From: Owenia fusiformis | Taxonomy: Eukaryota > Annelida > Polychaeta > Sabellida > Oweniidae | NCBI GenBank assembly: GCA_903813345.2 | Contig: CAIIXF020000010.1 | Location: 17,435,181-17,495,180, forward strand | DNA: 60,000 nt | Direction of reading: 5' to 3' | Shown here: piece after piece, positions 11,494-24,600 of the stretch | How the letters are laid out: each line of letters starts with the position of its first letter | Numbering within the stretch: the first letter of the stretch is position 1 | Notes under the pieces: model-generated | What the model saw: the letters and a program-made list of their open reading frames with translations, nothing else | What the model was told of the DNA's origin: nothing | The model's database searches: none | Position numbers and translations under genes: made by a program

Positions 11494-11640
11494 GAAATAG
11501 TCTAGGCGATCCTCCGTCATCTCTCCCCTCATTTAAACCAACTTGCGTCTTAGATAAGAAGCACCTGGGAATTAATTACATAATTAAAGTCGAAAATAAG
11601 CATCAACAGTATTACTCATCAAACCATTGACGATACAAGA
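11494..11640 (+). repeat. direct repeat, copy 2
   Basis: Partner of 9594-9742, with the same ordered motifs. The pair brackets the satellite-like complex and the single arm at 9786, so the whole 9594-11640 stretch may be one composite unit with direct terminal repeats. I see no polymerase or integrase between them. Confidence 0.7.
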
Positions 11641-13769
11641 ATCAGTGACCAGGACCAGTGATATTGACTCTAAAAGCACGTGATTTTGCACGATTAAAGG
11701 CATTATAGGCATGGACTTTCATTAATGGATTCGATTTGTCATTTTATTGATCTGTAAAACATATTTTTTGATTCCATAATTTAGATTAGAAGTAGGCCTA
11801 CTTAGCCGTATGAATAATTATGTGGTTCGGAATTAATGTCGTTGGCACCTCAGCTCCTGGCCAAAAGTTCTTTCGAAATCTTTCATCATTTTGAGCACTT
11901 ATTAATTTCTGGCCAAAATTATCATTTGACTGAACCCAAAACGCTATTTTTCTGGCCTCACGCAGAGCAAAATTATGCAATTTTCTTTGTCGCTGGGAAT
12001 GTATATTTCAAACAAGTACCATTCCATCGATATTCACTAGATGTGAAGTGTACGACATTAACATCTTACCTTGGTGCAGGAATATGTAATTATTTGAATT
12101 GGAAGTACCAAAGAAGTTATAGTGAGAGATAAAGCCTAAATCAATTCAATGCCTATCAAAGAGTTATATCGTCTTGAAATCTATAAATAGTACTAAGTTA
12201 GTTTCCGAACTCCCTAGGGTCTTATATATTTCAAATTTGTCGAGATAAAGCCGACATTAGGCAAGTTGCAACTGTAGCATTGGTAGTTTTAATTATCCCA
12301 ACGAACTAAGTTTTGGAGATATAGAGATGCCTTCCGTCCGTCTGTCTGTCTGTTCGTCTTTTAATCCGTGCGTCCGGGTGAAAATCATGCGTCCGGGTGA
12401 ATCATGCTCTGATATTATGAGCATCTCGGGGCTGAGAAGAAATGAGATGTCATGGTTTATTATGATGCCCATGTTAGATTATCTCGAGATACCATTTTGT
12501 TGATAACAAATATGAAAACTCCATCGGTTCGTTCATTCGTATTTCAGTTAACTCCTCGATAAAAATGATAGCATTCAGAACGATTCAGTATAAATATTTA
12601 GGTTATACAATTAAGTACTGACGTCAGCATATACTTGAATTATTAGTTGCTGTATTTTATTAGCTTTTGCAAAGTTACAAATTGCATATTGTGGTGGGGT
12701 TGGTTTTGGGGTTTTGAAGGGTAATTCTGGATCATACGTAATGAACCTATAGAATTACCCACTTGTACTTGTGCACAAGAATCAATAGTAAGGTTAACTG
12801 ATTGTAATAGATAACTGTTCTCATCTCAATTTTAGAAGGACCTCATTACAATTATTTTCTCAAGCTTTATTTCCAATCAGCCAAGTAAATACTTCGAAGG
12901 GGAGAGTAAAATCTAGAGAACTACACTTACAATTGTACACGTTCAGGTACTGTTTTCTTTGAACCGTGTGGCTTAACCTGCCTATTGTCTCCCCAAGACG
13001 TTCTCCATTTTATGCTACATGTTCTATTGGTCATAGAATCATGCTTGACCAAACATATGATTCAGTAAAATCTGTGAAATGCACATTTTTTGCCGAGAAA
13101 AAACGTCATTGTAAATAGGTGTTCACCGCAGTCGGTGTTTGATTTCGCGGCGTTTTTGCCGTATCAAAAATCGAGACCAGTTTCAGAATTCATGTACCTC
13201 ACGACTCTGGGGTATCAGTGAACCACCTTCATGAAATAAGTACTGCATGAGACATCTTGCATATTTTGTCTAAATGTTGGTTATATCACTGCTGGTAAAG
13301 AATCATTGAAATGAGAAATCATTGAGCATATTCTCTATATCATTTGCGCAATTTTTGCCAAAAGAGGTCTCTTCTTACTGTTAATATTATTTTCAAAATG
13401 AAGAATGATTTGGGGAAACATTTTGTTTAGTAGGATTCAGGTCTCTCGTAGAAGTCGTTTGCCTATCAACTGTTCATGTCTGTGAATACGATCTAATAAT
13501 AGGTATCCCTGTGGCACCATCACAATAGGAAATAGTTATAGTGATGAAATAAATATACCATTATGGAATAAAGCCTAATGGGCGTTGGTAAATTTGCGTG
13601 GTGGCATGATCTGTTGATTAGAGTCGACATATCCATATTAATACTCGCATTGTCTGATTGTGTCAATGAACTGATAGTGTTTTTTCATTTTCAATTTTCG
13701 CTTTTGAATCAATGAATGGATAAAGTATATTCATATATATTATTCGTTTTTGTATCAATTAATGATATA
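11641..13769. other. non-coding with a family III 5' fragment
   Basis: Bases about 12297-12480 begin ATCCCAACGAACTAAGTTTT, a decayed form of the family III terminal hairpin, followed by a CCGTCCGTCTGTCTGTC tract. The rest is AT-rich with no supported gene. Confidence 0.5.
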
Positions 13770-14644
13770 CACTCCCCTCCATAAGTTTGGCAACCTTTTT
13801 TCCCCCATTGAACTACGTGTAAAAGCCTCATTACCTTTGAATTTTCATTTACTTCACCTGCGATGAAAATACTTATACTATTGATGGAATCGTAATTTGA
13901 CTTTAATTCCAATACCTCCAAATTTTCACAATTCTTTTCCTCAATTACAATACGTCGAAAATTGATGATAAATTTGATGAATTTTTGAAAATCGACATTC
14001 CCATGTTAACCAAAGGGAAATGGTAGGTTTGCCGCAAGTCATATGACAGAATATCCATCTATCCGAGTCCTTGCAAAAAATACGAGTTAGGTAGGCAATT
14101 GAATTTGCTAACTTTATTTTTAAAAAAATTGATATGTTTCTTCAGGTTCAACAAAGTTATAGGGCTTTAAAGTCAAAATTGTTTTTCAAAAAACCTCTCC
14201 CATTGAAATAACACAGGAGGCGAAAAATTGTTTTCAAAAATGACTTTGAAGCGCTGTAACTTTAATATTCATCAAATAAACTAAACACTTAATGTTCAAA
14301 AAAGTTAGACAATTCAATTTGCTATATAAAAATATTTTTTGCTGAATCTTTTAATGAAAAGATCTCCTGATTTTTGATTTGCCCCAAACCCTCCATTTCC
14401 CATTGGATTACATGGGACTGACGATTTTCAAAAATTCATCAAATTAATCATCAATTTTCGACCTATTGTAATTGAGGAAAAAAATTGAGAAAATTTGGAG
14501 GTATTTGAAATAAAGTCAAGTTACGTTTCCAGTAATATTATAAGTTATTTCATCGCTGGTTAAGTAAATAAAAATCAAACGTAAAGAGGCTTTTACACGT
14601 AGTTCAATGGGGGGAAAAGGTTGCCAAACTTATAGAGGGGAGTG
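13770..14644. mobile_element. 875-bp foldback element with TA flanks
   Basis: The ends CACTCCCCTCCATAAG and CTTATAGAGGGGAGTG are inverted and flanked by TA (13768-13769 and 14645-14646). Similarity between arms continues inward: GTTTGGCAACC, ACTACGTGTAAAAGCCTC, CCAAATTTTC and TTTCCTCAATTACAAT all recur as complements. It then continues with more divergence almost to the centre near 14205, so nearly the whole element is one imperfect palindrome. The TA target suggests the Tc1/mariner type. No transposase is seen. A half copy lies at 27185-27541. Confidence 0.75.
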
Positions 14645-14646
14645 TA

Positions 14647-16097
14647 TATGACATATATAATATGACAGATCTAACACGACAACAAATAGCGATTCATTTT
14701 TATTCATTTGTTTTATTCTTTTATTTTCACCCTGTAGCCTATCTGTTATCTCCTTGTCTCTTCTCCCTTTATGTACATACAATACCAATAAGTCATACAA
14801 TATATCAATATTTTATCGAATAAAAATCATTGTTTATATTTGATCATGATGGGATCGATTGCACTCGTGTAGGTCTGCATTTACGCAGATAAATGGAACA
14901 GTCAATAACACTAGTACTTTATTTGTTTTCTGCCTTCAACAATCAGCCAGTTAACCTGTCAACATCAACTTTTCAAATCATCTTTTCAAACAGTCCAGCG
15001 TCTCCTAAAGAGATAATAACAGAACATGAGCTCCTATTGTCCAAAATAAATAAATAAAAACTTGCTCTTGAGCCTATTACATCATATTTCCGGATTAACA
15101 GTCGTGGATATATTACATCATATTTCCGAATTAACAGTCGTGGATATAGTTGTTATTCGAAAACTATAATAAGATCGATCACAAAAATGAATGACACAAC
15201 TCTGATTACAATAATCATTTTGTGTTTAATTTTTAGAATCCTTTCATGTTTCGAAAAGAATCCACAAAACCATACTTAATAATTCTAAATACTTAAAACG
15301 TGGTTCCAGAGTTCTTCCTAAGCAATACACTGTTAAAAGAAAATAAATAATAAACAATTCAGTTTTTGCTTGTTTTTATCAAATATTGTCCGTGTTAAAA
15401 GCATTTTCGTTTACATTCATCGTTATCTATATTCAAAACATGTTCATGGACTTCGTCGAAAAATATTGCATCGTGCAATTAAATGTACATTACCAATAAT
15501 GATTTGGTATTGGTCGAGGTGAATTCTGTGCATTAAAGTGTATAGTAAAAATCTTCCTTACTGTTAACGTGTTTATCAACTGTATGTTAAGATGTCAATA
15601 TCTCATAGCACAAACAGTACGATTGTCGTACGTAACATATACGTGTGAGATCTTACTAGTATTATTTTATTAATTAGTGAAATAACATAGGAGGAAGCTA
15701 CTGAACAGTTGCAGTGTCAACGAATCTTAATTGAAATATTACTTGTTCATGTGTGTAACTGTAACAGGACTCAAAACTAGACATTAATATGATGAATTAA
15801 TATCACTGGTCTGAATGGATTTTTGTATTAATGGGTCACATTAAAGTACAGAGAGTTGCTAGATTGAAGTAATGAAGTAACGGACTAGCCGTTTTGTTTG
15901 GTCTGGGTTCAGTACATAACGATTATCTTAGTATTCGTATTTACAAAAATGTACAATTGTTAGATATACATCATGCGTGTCACATTGGATTATATTTTTA
16001 TCTGAGACATCAACTCCCAAAATGTTTCGTTCGGTGCAATTCAGCTTTAATAGTCAATGAGTGCACGTCTGCTCAATCCCGGGAGAGATGTATCTGG
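14647..16097 (-). other. 3'-flank and probable 3'UTR of the Pointed-domain gene
   Basis: On the minus strand this follows the stop codon at 16098-16100. An AATAAA hexamer lies at 15666-15671 (minus), about 430 bp past the stop, and is a plausible polyadenylation signal; others occur farther away. A 37-bp tandem duplication sits at about 15075-15148 (two copies containing ATTACATCATATTTCCG and TTAACAGTCGTGGATAT). There is no other coding content. Confidence 0.45.
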
Positions 16098-19000
16098 TCA
16101 GTGTACGCCATTTACGGCAGCACAAAGTCGCATTTCAAAGTCCCTATATAGCATTTGCCCTCCTTGGGGTACTCTATACTGGAACATGTTTAGGTCCATG
16201 AGACAAATTCCTTTGCCGTTCATCGGGAATCTTTCTTCTTTTATACCCTGAATACCTCTACAGTACTTCATATACTTGAGCCAGTTTCCAACGTCCTGTC
16301 TGCTCCAGTCTCGAGGATCTGAAAAAATAATAAAGAGAATATGAATGCATTGTTAATTATAGTTAAATATTTTAAAAAAATGGCCACCATTTACAAGTAC
16401 ATGTGTGCGATTTAAAAAAATAATTTTTTTCTTATGACAGTTTTGAAAATGGTGGCCTTTCTTATGTGTGTTGTTGTCTGACATTTGCTATATATTTCGT
16501 TTGTAAAAATGCCAGCCATTTCTGTTCGATGGGATTCGCTACGCTTTGGCGTTGCCGTAGTTCTGGAAAAACTGGAACTTGTCTAGACAAGTTTATTTGG
16601 TGTGTGTAAAATATTTCTAAAAATAAATAACCAAATAATAACATAGCAATAAATAACACCAATTTTTCATCAATTATTATATGAAATGATAAAATATGTT
16701 ACATTATACATTTACAATTGAGGATTGATTAATTGTTTTATTATTGAAATGTAGACAAAGTGTGTTTACACGATTAGCTCACAGTGACCGTGACACATTG
16801 GATTTGACACATTTGACCGACGTTATTTTCACTCGGAATATTTTTGTGATTTGTTCACATCTTTAGATTAGGTTTACAAAATTACCATTATTAGACATAA
16901 AGTCTTCTGCCAGTGCATTAGAGTAATTAAATGGAATGTTTTGATGGACCATGTGGGCATAACGAAATTAATTCCGTCAAAATTATTAAAAACAATCGCA
17001 GAATGAAGGATAAGACAGTGTTGATGTATATTATTGAAATTTTCACCTGCGATTAATGTCTGGAGTTTAGGAACTATGAATAGTTTATGAGGGCTAATAC
17101 TATGACCAGCATTTGACAATGCTTCCATTTTAATAATAAGAAATTATTTCAAAATCTAGTGTAGTCGTGTTATGTGAGGGCTAATAGTATACTATGACCA
17201 GCGTTTGACAATGCTTCCATTAATAGTAATAAGTTCAAAACTTAGTGTAATCATGTTTTATGAGGGCTATTACTATGACCAGCAGAAGACAATGATTTCC
17301 TTATAGTGAATAGTATTATTAGTACACTAGGGGAAGTGGAGATCATTGTCCCCATATATTTAAGAACAGGGACAATAATTTCTGATAAAGCATTCAAAAA
17401 ATATCACGGACTGAAGTATTATTTGTTCAGTTACAGTATAATAATTTTGACGGTCCAAAGGACAGCAATGAAGTGTAGTTTTTTCTAAGCATATAGTTTC
17501 TACCGTGTCAGTCATATGAAATCCTTTGATGGTTAAAGATGTTTTGTAATAATTGAATAATCAATAGTTCTTCATACAGTTGTATGCAGTTATTAAATCG
17601 AGCAGAGACATGTATACAACATGTCTCTGAATTGAGTAATCTATATCGTTTTTAGTCCAGGTGTAAAAGGGTAGGTGGTCCTATCAAATTTTGGTCCTAC
17701 TCTCTATTGATTTACATGGTGGCCTAATTACAATTATTTTCCTTATTATTTATACACAGCCAGGGCCAGTAAGGGCCGTAAGGAAAGGGGACCATAATCC
17801 CCAGTGGACCATAATTTCTTTTACACCGGTTTAACCAAGTCTACCCCTGTTTGATTTATTCCTTTGTTTGATTATGTACTGAAAATATCTATTAAACTAC
17901 ATATAATGCGTCCGCTGTCACCTATCAGTTATATCATTTATCATATTAGTCTTGTATATACCATATATTTTATAAATTAACAGAGATTAAAAGAGGAGTT
18001 TTTAAATAGTTGTGAAATCTCGCTAATTTCATGAGATTTTAAGAGATTTGCATTTTTACCTCGAATGGCTTACTTTTCTTTATTTTTGATAGCATACATG
18101 TATTTGAATTCAGTGACAAGTTTTCTCCAATAATAGCTTTGATTTATACAGTTTTGTGATTTAAATCATTTTCCATTACATTTTTAAAATTAAAAAAACT
18201 TGGGCCATGCCAAATCTCCATTGGTGCAATGCTAAAATTCATTAAAACCTTGGCTTATTTGTATGACAACCAACATTTTCATTTTTAATCACAATTTATA
18301 TGTACATTGACCTTGACAGGGTCATCCAATAGTACATGTAGTATGCCATTCGAGTTTCCAACACTTTTTTAAATCGTGAAATGAAGTGACTATTGCAAGT
18401 GAATGGAGGTCTAGCCCAAGGTCTAGCCCAAGACAAACAAGGGTGACATCTATTATGTCTGTGTTATTCAGCTATTTAGAAACTATACAAATCAAGAAGA
18501 AACAAATGACGTGTCCGAGTTTTCAACCGAATTGATTAGAAAATTGTATATACCTTTTGGTAAATCAGTGATGAAGAGACGGAGATCGTCGTTGCCACTG
18601 TTACTACTGGAATGAACTGGAAGGCTTTGAGCAACAAACTTGCAATCCACCTGGCGTTCTGGAGCACCACTAGACTTGATACTGAAAAAATAACAACACA
18701 AATGATAAGACTGTTGAACAATACGTTTGCGGACAAGCAGGTGTAATTTCATGGCTCATTTTAATTTCATCTCTGACCCTGAAAAAGAGTATGCACAAAT
18801 AACTTCATACAGCACAATAGATTATGCAGTACTTAAAGGAGATGCGGGCACGGACACACTTTATTAGACCTGCCATATGCTACATGCACTGCGTCCTCTC
18901 GTTTTCTGTTTTAATAGGAGTATTAACCTTGCAAAAACAAACCAAGGGACACATGCCTAGTTCCTTCTTCCTATATGGTTTTTTTTTTATTACTAGTATT

Positions 19001-21572
19001 TTACGAGACCCTGAAATTCATGGTCGTAGCAAGTCTGACATTTTAATACTAAGTCAGGTTAACTTAACATGCGCGTTCGCCTTTATGCCTACATGTTTAT
19101 TGTTTATTTCACCAGAGGATTCCAGGGATCATTTAACGATACGCATTTGAAAAATATCATATTGAAACGGATCAATAATAGCTGCTAAACACTAATATTA
19201 TAATTAATTGTAACGGCTTATTTTGTTTTGATTGGAAATATTTTTTAATTTCCGTTTGCTTGTTTTTCAGGATAGAACCCATTGACCTTGCTCACCCTCA
19301 AGAGAAAGAGCATTAACAAGCAAACGGATCTAATTTAACACAAGGAGGATGTGCCTCTATCGATCTAAGGCGTTCTTGACGTAAAGCAAGCATTGTGAAA
19401 GGGCACGGATATCATCAATTGGAATTGCATCCGCTTCACTCAGTAGTTTAGCCTATCACAAATGTAGCCTGTGACGCAAGCTGTTATCCAGGCTTGCTTT
19501 CCCCAGAACTTATATATCGATCAGTTTTTAGTGTCATTCACGGAAGGATGCTCTTCCATATACTTTTATATGGGAAGCTGAATGTGTATTCTCCCGTTGG
19601 TAGATCAGGGAATATTGCAATTACAGAGGCCCCTGGATGAAGGACTCCCACTATCGTAGTTCCTGCGTATTTATAGTTATTAACTCGATGTCGATTTCCT
19701 TCAGACGTCGAAATGCGTCATGGTGACGTCAGTACATCACGGACACTATTGTTTTCAGGAAAATGGTTTAAGGTCTAGTTATTTTCAAATATTATTTTAC
19801 ATTATATATGCGTATCATGCATTGTCATGACCCATTAGCAGATTAGTTTATTTCCATCGTTTCCGCATTTAGACTGTAAATATTATGTATTCAAGAAGGG
19901 TATAATTTCTAGACCCTTTAAAAAGCGCGCATATGTTTCCATTTTAACATTGATATAACAATATTTACTTCTTCAGTCAGCGATGTTTTGATAGTTTTGT
20001 AAATCAATAAATAAATGTGCAATACATAAGCTTGTTTTCAAAACAATGAGGAACGATTAAATACGAAAATGTCATTTTCAGCTGAAATTTCAAAAGATAA
20101 CTGAATGACAAAGGAATTTTGGGAGTTATTTTGTCCCAACATAATTCCGTCATTCAAAGGGTATAGAATAGCGGTATAGCATGAGCGTTTCTTAAAAGTC
20201 AACGATCGATCACACGACTGGTCCAGGTAATATATGATAATGATCAATTGGTTTAAACGAGGACCTTATTACATGTATTACAACTATTTTCCGGACAGCT
20301 TCATGCAAATAAAGGCCTATGAGGTGAAAAGTCCACATGATTTTACGTTTCACGTACACGATTTCAAAACAGTTCTAACCTCAATAAGTTAATAACGTAT
20401 GGCAAGCGATCTACCGGTCATCGACCAACGTGACCTTCATCTCGTATCAAGGCAGGCAGGTGATATAGGCTACGTTTGTGAAGAATTGAGATTAATTATA
20501 TATTTCTCCCTTTGAACATGTTGAAGTACAGATACAATAAACTTCTTAGAAATAATACGTTACAACATAAATATATGTATACATATTTAAATAACATGGC
20601 ATAATTTTGAATAGGGTTTACTGCAAGGAAACGGTGGAACACATAACGCTTGACCTACCTATAATCAATAGGAACATCTTCTTGGGCTTCAAAGCGTTCT
20701 TTACTTTGATCTATTGTCTTTGGCATTGTGAGATCTATACAGCCATTGGATTGTGAGATTCTTTGGTTTGCCTGGTGCAGTTTCGCATCATTGTTCTGTG
20801 TTTGGCAATGAGATTTTGAGAGCTCGGTGACGCTGCGAAAAATATTCGAGGTTGATGATGTTGAGGCACTGGGAAATGTTGGAATAGTTGATGAGAAACT
20901 AGAGATGGGGAGCGTCCTGTACATATACGTAGGCGCGTTATCAAATGTAAACACAGAAGGAGGTGCTCTATACCTCATACCAAGTGTTTTCTCTGGGCTT
21001 AACCGTGCACTCATTGGACGGGTAGTTGGGGAGACGGTGCGCTTGGACTGTGGAAATGTTGCTGATCTTGGGCCGGGTGATAAAGTCCTGTATCCGGGCG
21101 AGTGGAGCCGCATTGAAGGAGAACTTATTCTATTACATGGTGAACTAGTCCTATTAGAATCAATACTCAAGGGAGTACTTGGCGTTGAATCGAATCCATT
21201 TTTCATGAAGTCAAACTTAAACACAGTCGAAGGTAATGGGCTACTAGAGGGTGTATTAGTGCCCCCAATAGTGGAGCAGGTATATCCAGGCGATGTAGGA
21301 GTCGGTGGGGGTGTGTCCTCTGTTGAACCCAGACACATTTGTGCTGCAAGTTGCTTCTCCCTCTGTACCTTCATTGCCCATTTCTTTTTGAATTTGTACT
21401 TAGCGTAATCGAAGTCATCAATATCATCTTCATGCTTGCGCTTCGTCCCAGGTGTGAGAAGTCCGGGAGTGTGTTTTAATGTTGGAATGCTTTGCATTTC
21501 TGTGGCCTCCTTCTCCAAGGTAGGTGTTATCGTGATGGCAGGTGGAATTCTTCCGTGTGGTGACTTTTTCAT
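16098..21572 (-). CDS. SAM/Pointed-domain protein lacking an ETS domain (Mae/EDL-like)
   Basis: Coding exons (minus) are 21572-20659, 18681-18554 and 16318-16098; the joined frame is 420 aa. Donors and acceptors are canonical (AG|GTAGGT, TTTTTTCAG; AAAAG|GTATAT, ATTTTTTCAG), and the frame is continuous across both junctions. Residues about 347-417 form a Pointed domain: KDPRDWSRQDV, NWLKYM, RFPMNGKGICLM, FQYRVPQGG, MLYRDFEMRLC. It ends three residues after the domain, so no ETS DNA-binding domain follows. PNT proteins without ETS are known as Mae/EDL, which bind Yan and Pointed PNT domains and modulate MAPK-dependent transcription; that role is inferred here. The N-terminal exon has a basic segment (KRKHEDD, KYKFKKKWAMK, residues 44-68). 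Many Ser/Thr-Pro sites follow from 86 to about 195, fitting MAPK control. CIDLTMP near 280 resembles a SUMO-interaction motif. The start is the first ATG after an in-frame stop at 21666-21668. The exon itself begins at 21677 after TTTGTATTTCAG, so an upstream non-coding exon is expected. Confidence 0.85.
16375..16570 (+). repeat. family III 3'-end fragment in an intron
   Basis: It contains AAATGGCCACCATTT, an AAAATGGTGGCC partner, then AATGCCAGCCATT, TGTTCGATGGGATT and GCTACGCTTTGGCGTTGC. These match bases 1983-2035 closely. It lies in the second intron of the Pointed-domain gene, 57 bp upstream (transcript sense) of its last exon. Confidence 0.65.
17085..17300. repeat. three-copy tandem repeat in an intron
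   Basis: Three head-to-tail copies of about 75-90 bp carry GAGGGCTA, ACTATGACCAGC, GACAATG and TTCC in order, with growing divergence in the third copy. It lies in the second intron of the Pointed-domain gene. Confidence 0.65.
18682..20658 (-). other. first coding intron of the Pointed-domain gene
   Basis: Donor GTAGGT, acceptor ending TTTTTTCAG. It contains a perfect 14-bp inverted repeat (TCCGTTTGCTTGTT and its complement, about 19250-19327, loop about 50 bp). I see no additional exon in it. Confidence 0.6.
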
Positions 21573-21677
21573 CCTTATGTCTTGTGCTTGTTGTTGAATA
21601 TTGATACGAATGTTCTTTCGTTCAAGCCCACGCCCTGGTTGGTTGTCAAGTAGCGCACGCCTGTATTAAAACAGCTC
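21573..21677 (-). other. 5'UTR part of the first coding exon
   Basis: The strong acceptor TTTGTATTTCAG places the exon start at 21677. An in-frame TAA at 21666-21668 blocks read-through from it. Downstream of that stop, 31 codons remain open before ATG 21572. A weaker acceptor (TTTTAATACAG, exon from 21661 or so) could make them coding if an upstream coding exon exists, which I did not find. Confidence 0.45.
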
Positions 21678-24600
21678 CTGAAATACAAATAGAAAAAACT
21701 GTTAATTTAATTATTGAAATTTAACTAAAGACGTAAATGCAATCAAATACAAATGTAACCGATCCTCTCCCATCAGCATGTTTTGATCATGGCGTAATTA
21801 CCTTTAGTATTTTTATTCCGCCATTATTACTTAGCCCTATCTTTGGCAACAAACAACCGTCCTAGACTATTTTCAACTTCAAATTTCGAGCTCCAAAATG
21901 GACGAACAAAAAAACAATACTGCATTAATTGCCAATGACACGCCTCTGCACAAGAATCTAATGCAGGTCTGCCCTTATCATGGCGGAGAGTTATTAGCAT
22001 GTTGACGCATGCTTGATGCAATTTCAACATCAGCCCACGTGAAACCGTATTTTATTCATCATATAGAATTCATACAACAGTAAATAAAACTCTGTTACGT
22101 ACTGCAATAGAAAAAGTGAATTAATTTACGTATGCGATGAAACACGTGTTCCAAAAGCACTATACATGAGAAATTAGGCATGAATATTTTTTATTTAAAT
22201 GTCATTGTCAGTTAACACAAAATGGGAAAATAGCACGACCTGATTAGTCCCTATTACCCATATTAAGGTCCTTCATTAGTAAATGGAATAAGCTGACCGT
22301 AATAACACGTAATAACAATGGGATGACCAACAAACAAACGTAACATGTAAAAATTAAGACAAAATAACCAAACAATAATTATGCGATGCTAATACACATT
22401 CTAGTTGGTTGTTATCACTATATAAGTAAAAGAACTTCTTGTAAATTGATTAGCTTAAAACACACCTTTTGCAAAACATTAACTTGAACTTGGTTAATCA
22501 TTATAATATGACCTTATCAAATAGTCGTATTACCTTATACATTCAAAATCATAAATTCCACAAATATTTGACCCTAAACTTATCATGAACTGGTGAATGT
22601 GACAGTAAAGTTTGGCCAATTGTTCAACCTCATCCGGTTTCATTTCTACGTACACAAATGTGTTTGACTGTAACTGTATACTGGTTTACCGCCAAATCTC
22701 GAATATCCTAGTGTTTTGTGTATTTTATTTTCTATGATTCATCGGATGGCTATGTTATCTGGCGAACGGGGATATCCTGTTCGACTCAAGTATTTCCAGT
22801 TCTAAACAAACACGGCATCTGTTTGTCTGTTTTCCTAGAACCTGCCCTCATTTCCACACAATGCAATGGACGCTTAATCCCTATTACAAAGCCTTTATTA
22901 CTACTTTAAAACACAGAATCCCGATAGTAAACGGCATGAGTTATTAACGACAGGTTTGAACACAACACTACCTAAAAAAATAATAATGACATAAATGAAC
23001 ATGGTTTTGTACTCACAAATACACGGTAACTGTCTCTTGGGTGTCATCAGTGTTGTATAGTATGTCGTCAATATAAATACTCCATTCAAAACCTCGCAGA
23101 GTCGATGAATCGCCAGATGTTTATGTTTCAGTTAACAAAGCTAAGTACTTTCCCGATTCATACCCGTGTCTAAAATCAATGCCAATTCCTTCTTCTGAAC
23201 TGATCAATATTGGCAAATATCCTTGACTAAAAATAGCTGCCTATATGAGGTCCCGTGTGTATCTTTACTGCCTCTCTGCACTGACTAGAAATGTTTTAAT
23301 ATTGCAGATTTCTTTATACAGATAGTGTTGATAATTTTGTTGTTCGCTTGGATCGACCGTCGATATTGAAATGAGTCTACGTCTGATAGCAGAGACACCC
23401 TACATGCGTACTATCTACGAACACAATAATAATAGTTCACATGTCCGGAAACCGGTAATAGCTCAGTAATCACTATTTTAAGTCTACACTACAGGCTTTG
23501 CTATTCGCTTATTGAGATCGTATTTCTACTTAATAGTGTTGTAGACTTGCAATCTCATCACAAATATCACAGCATAAACAGCCTTCTGACGTCCATCCGG
23601 ATGGTATTAGTATTAGACTCGATAGAAAAATTCACCGTTCTTTGTTTTAGTCTACGCCCTATATTCAGATATTATAGGTGCGTCGATGGTGGGAATCACG
23701 TCCTTGTCATAGGTCTCGTTTGAATTGATTTCTTTGTCAGCTCGCTCGTGGATTGTTTTTGTATCGGGGGTTTTTTAACGTAGTTTTAAAACGATAATGA
23801 TCTGCCCTGGTATTTCCACGATTGGTAGCATATCCTCATAGTGACCTCGGTCTAAAGTTCATGCGATGAATGTCCCTTTGTCGCTTTGTCTTCAAACTTC
23901 CCGGCAGCTGTATCCATCTGATGAAATCGCTTTAAAAGATTATAAACACTTTCCGTGTAGTCTGTTTAACAAAGGCTAATTAACATCATACAGGTTACGG
24001 GTCAGTCTATAGGACGGCACAGCTGTCGTGACAAACTTAGAAAAACCACGTGAACTTTAACTGACAACTTACTAAACATTAACTGATAAATCGACATCCA
24101 GGGTCTTCCCAGGCAGGAAATTGTTGGGTCAAATATCCTGGTTACAATCGCGATGGAATGCAATGTTTAGCCTAGAAAGTAGAAATAACTATGCCGTCTG
24201 GCAACTTGTCAAAACAGACTTGAACCCACACACCGAAATAACCAAACAAGAGAAGTGCATTGAGTACGTGTATTTCGAAGTGAGTCGAAGTCTATTTTAG
24301 TATCTTAAACTGATAAGTCTATTGATCAAAAGAATGATGAATAAATATAAAAAGGTTTACCTCGTGATTTATCGAATCAAAATACGTCATAAAAATAACA
24401 CTTTATTTTGGCTGTAAACACATATGTTAGAAGCTTTACTGCAAACACTACTGATTACACCCATATAGCTGGCTGCCTTATTTCCTGGAAAAGCGCAAAC
24501 ATTGTGGTAGACTCCGGGGTAGACTGAGAAAACCTTCGTTCAAGATCGGGCCTCGCTGAGCTTGGAAAGAATTGAAATACCCTAGGATCAAGCACGTCTA

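Noticed and set aside
20827-21408. 193-codon plus-strand frame
   Set aside because: It is the antisense of the Ser/Pro-rich exon of the Pointed-domain gene. The minus-strand exon has matching splice sites and joins in frame to two further exons, whereas this frame has none.
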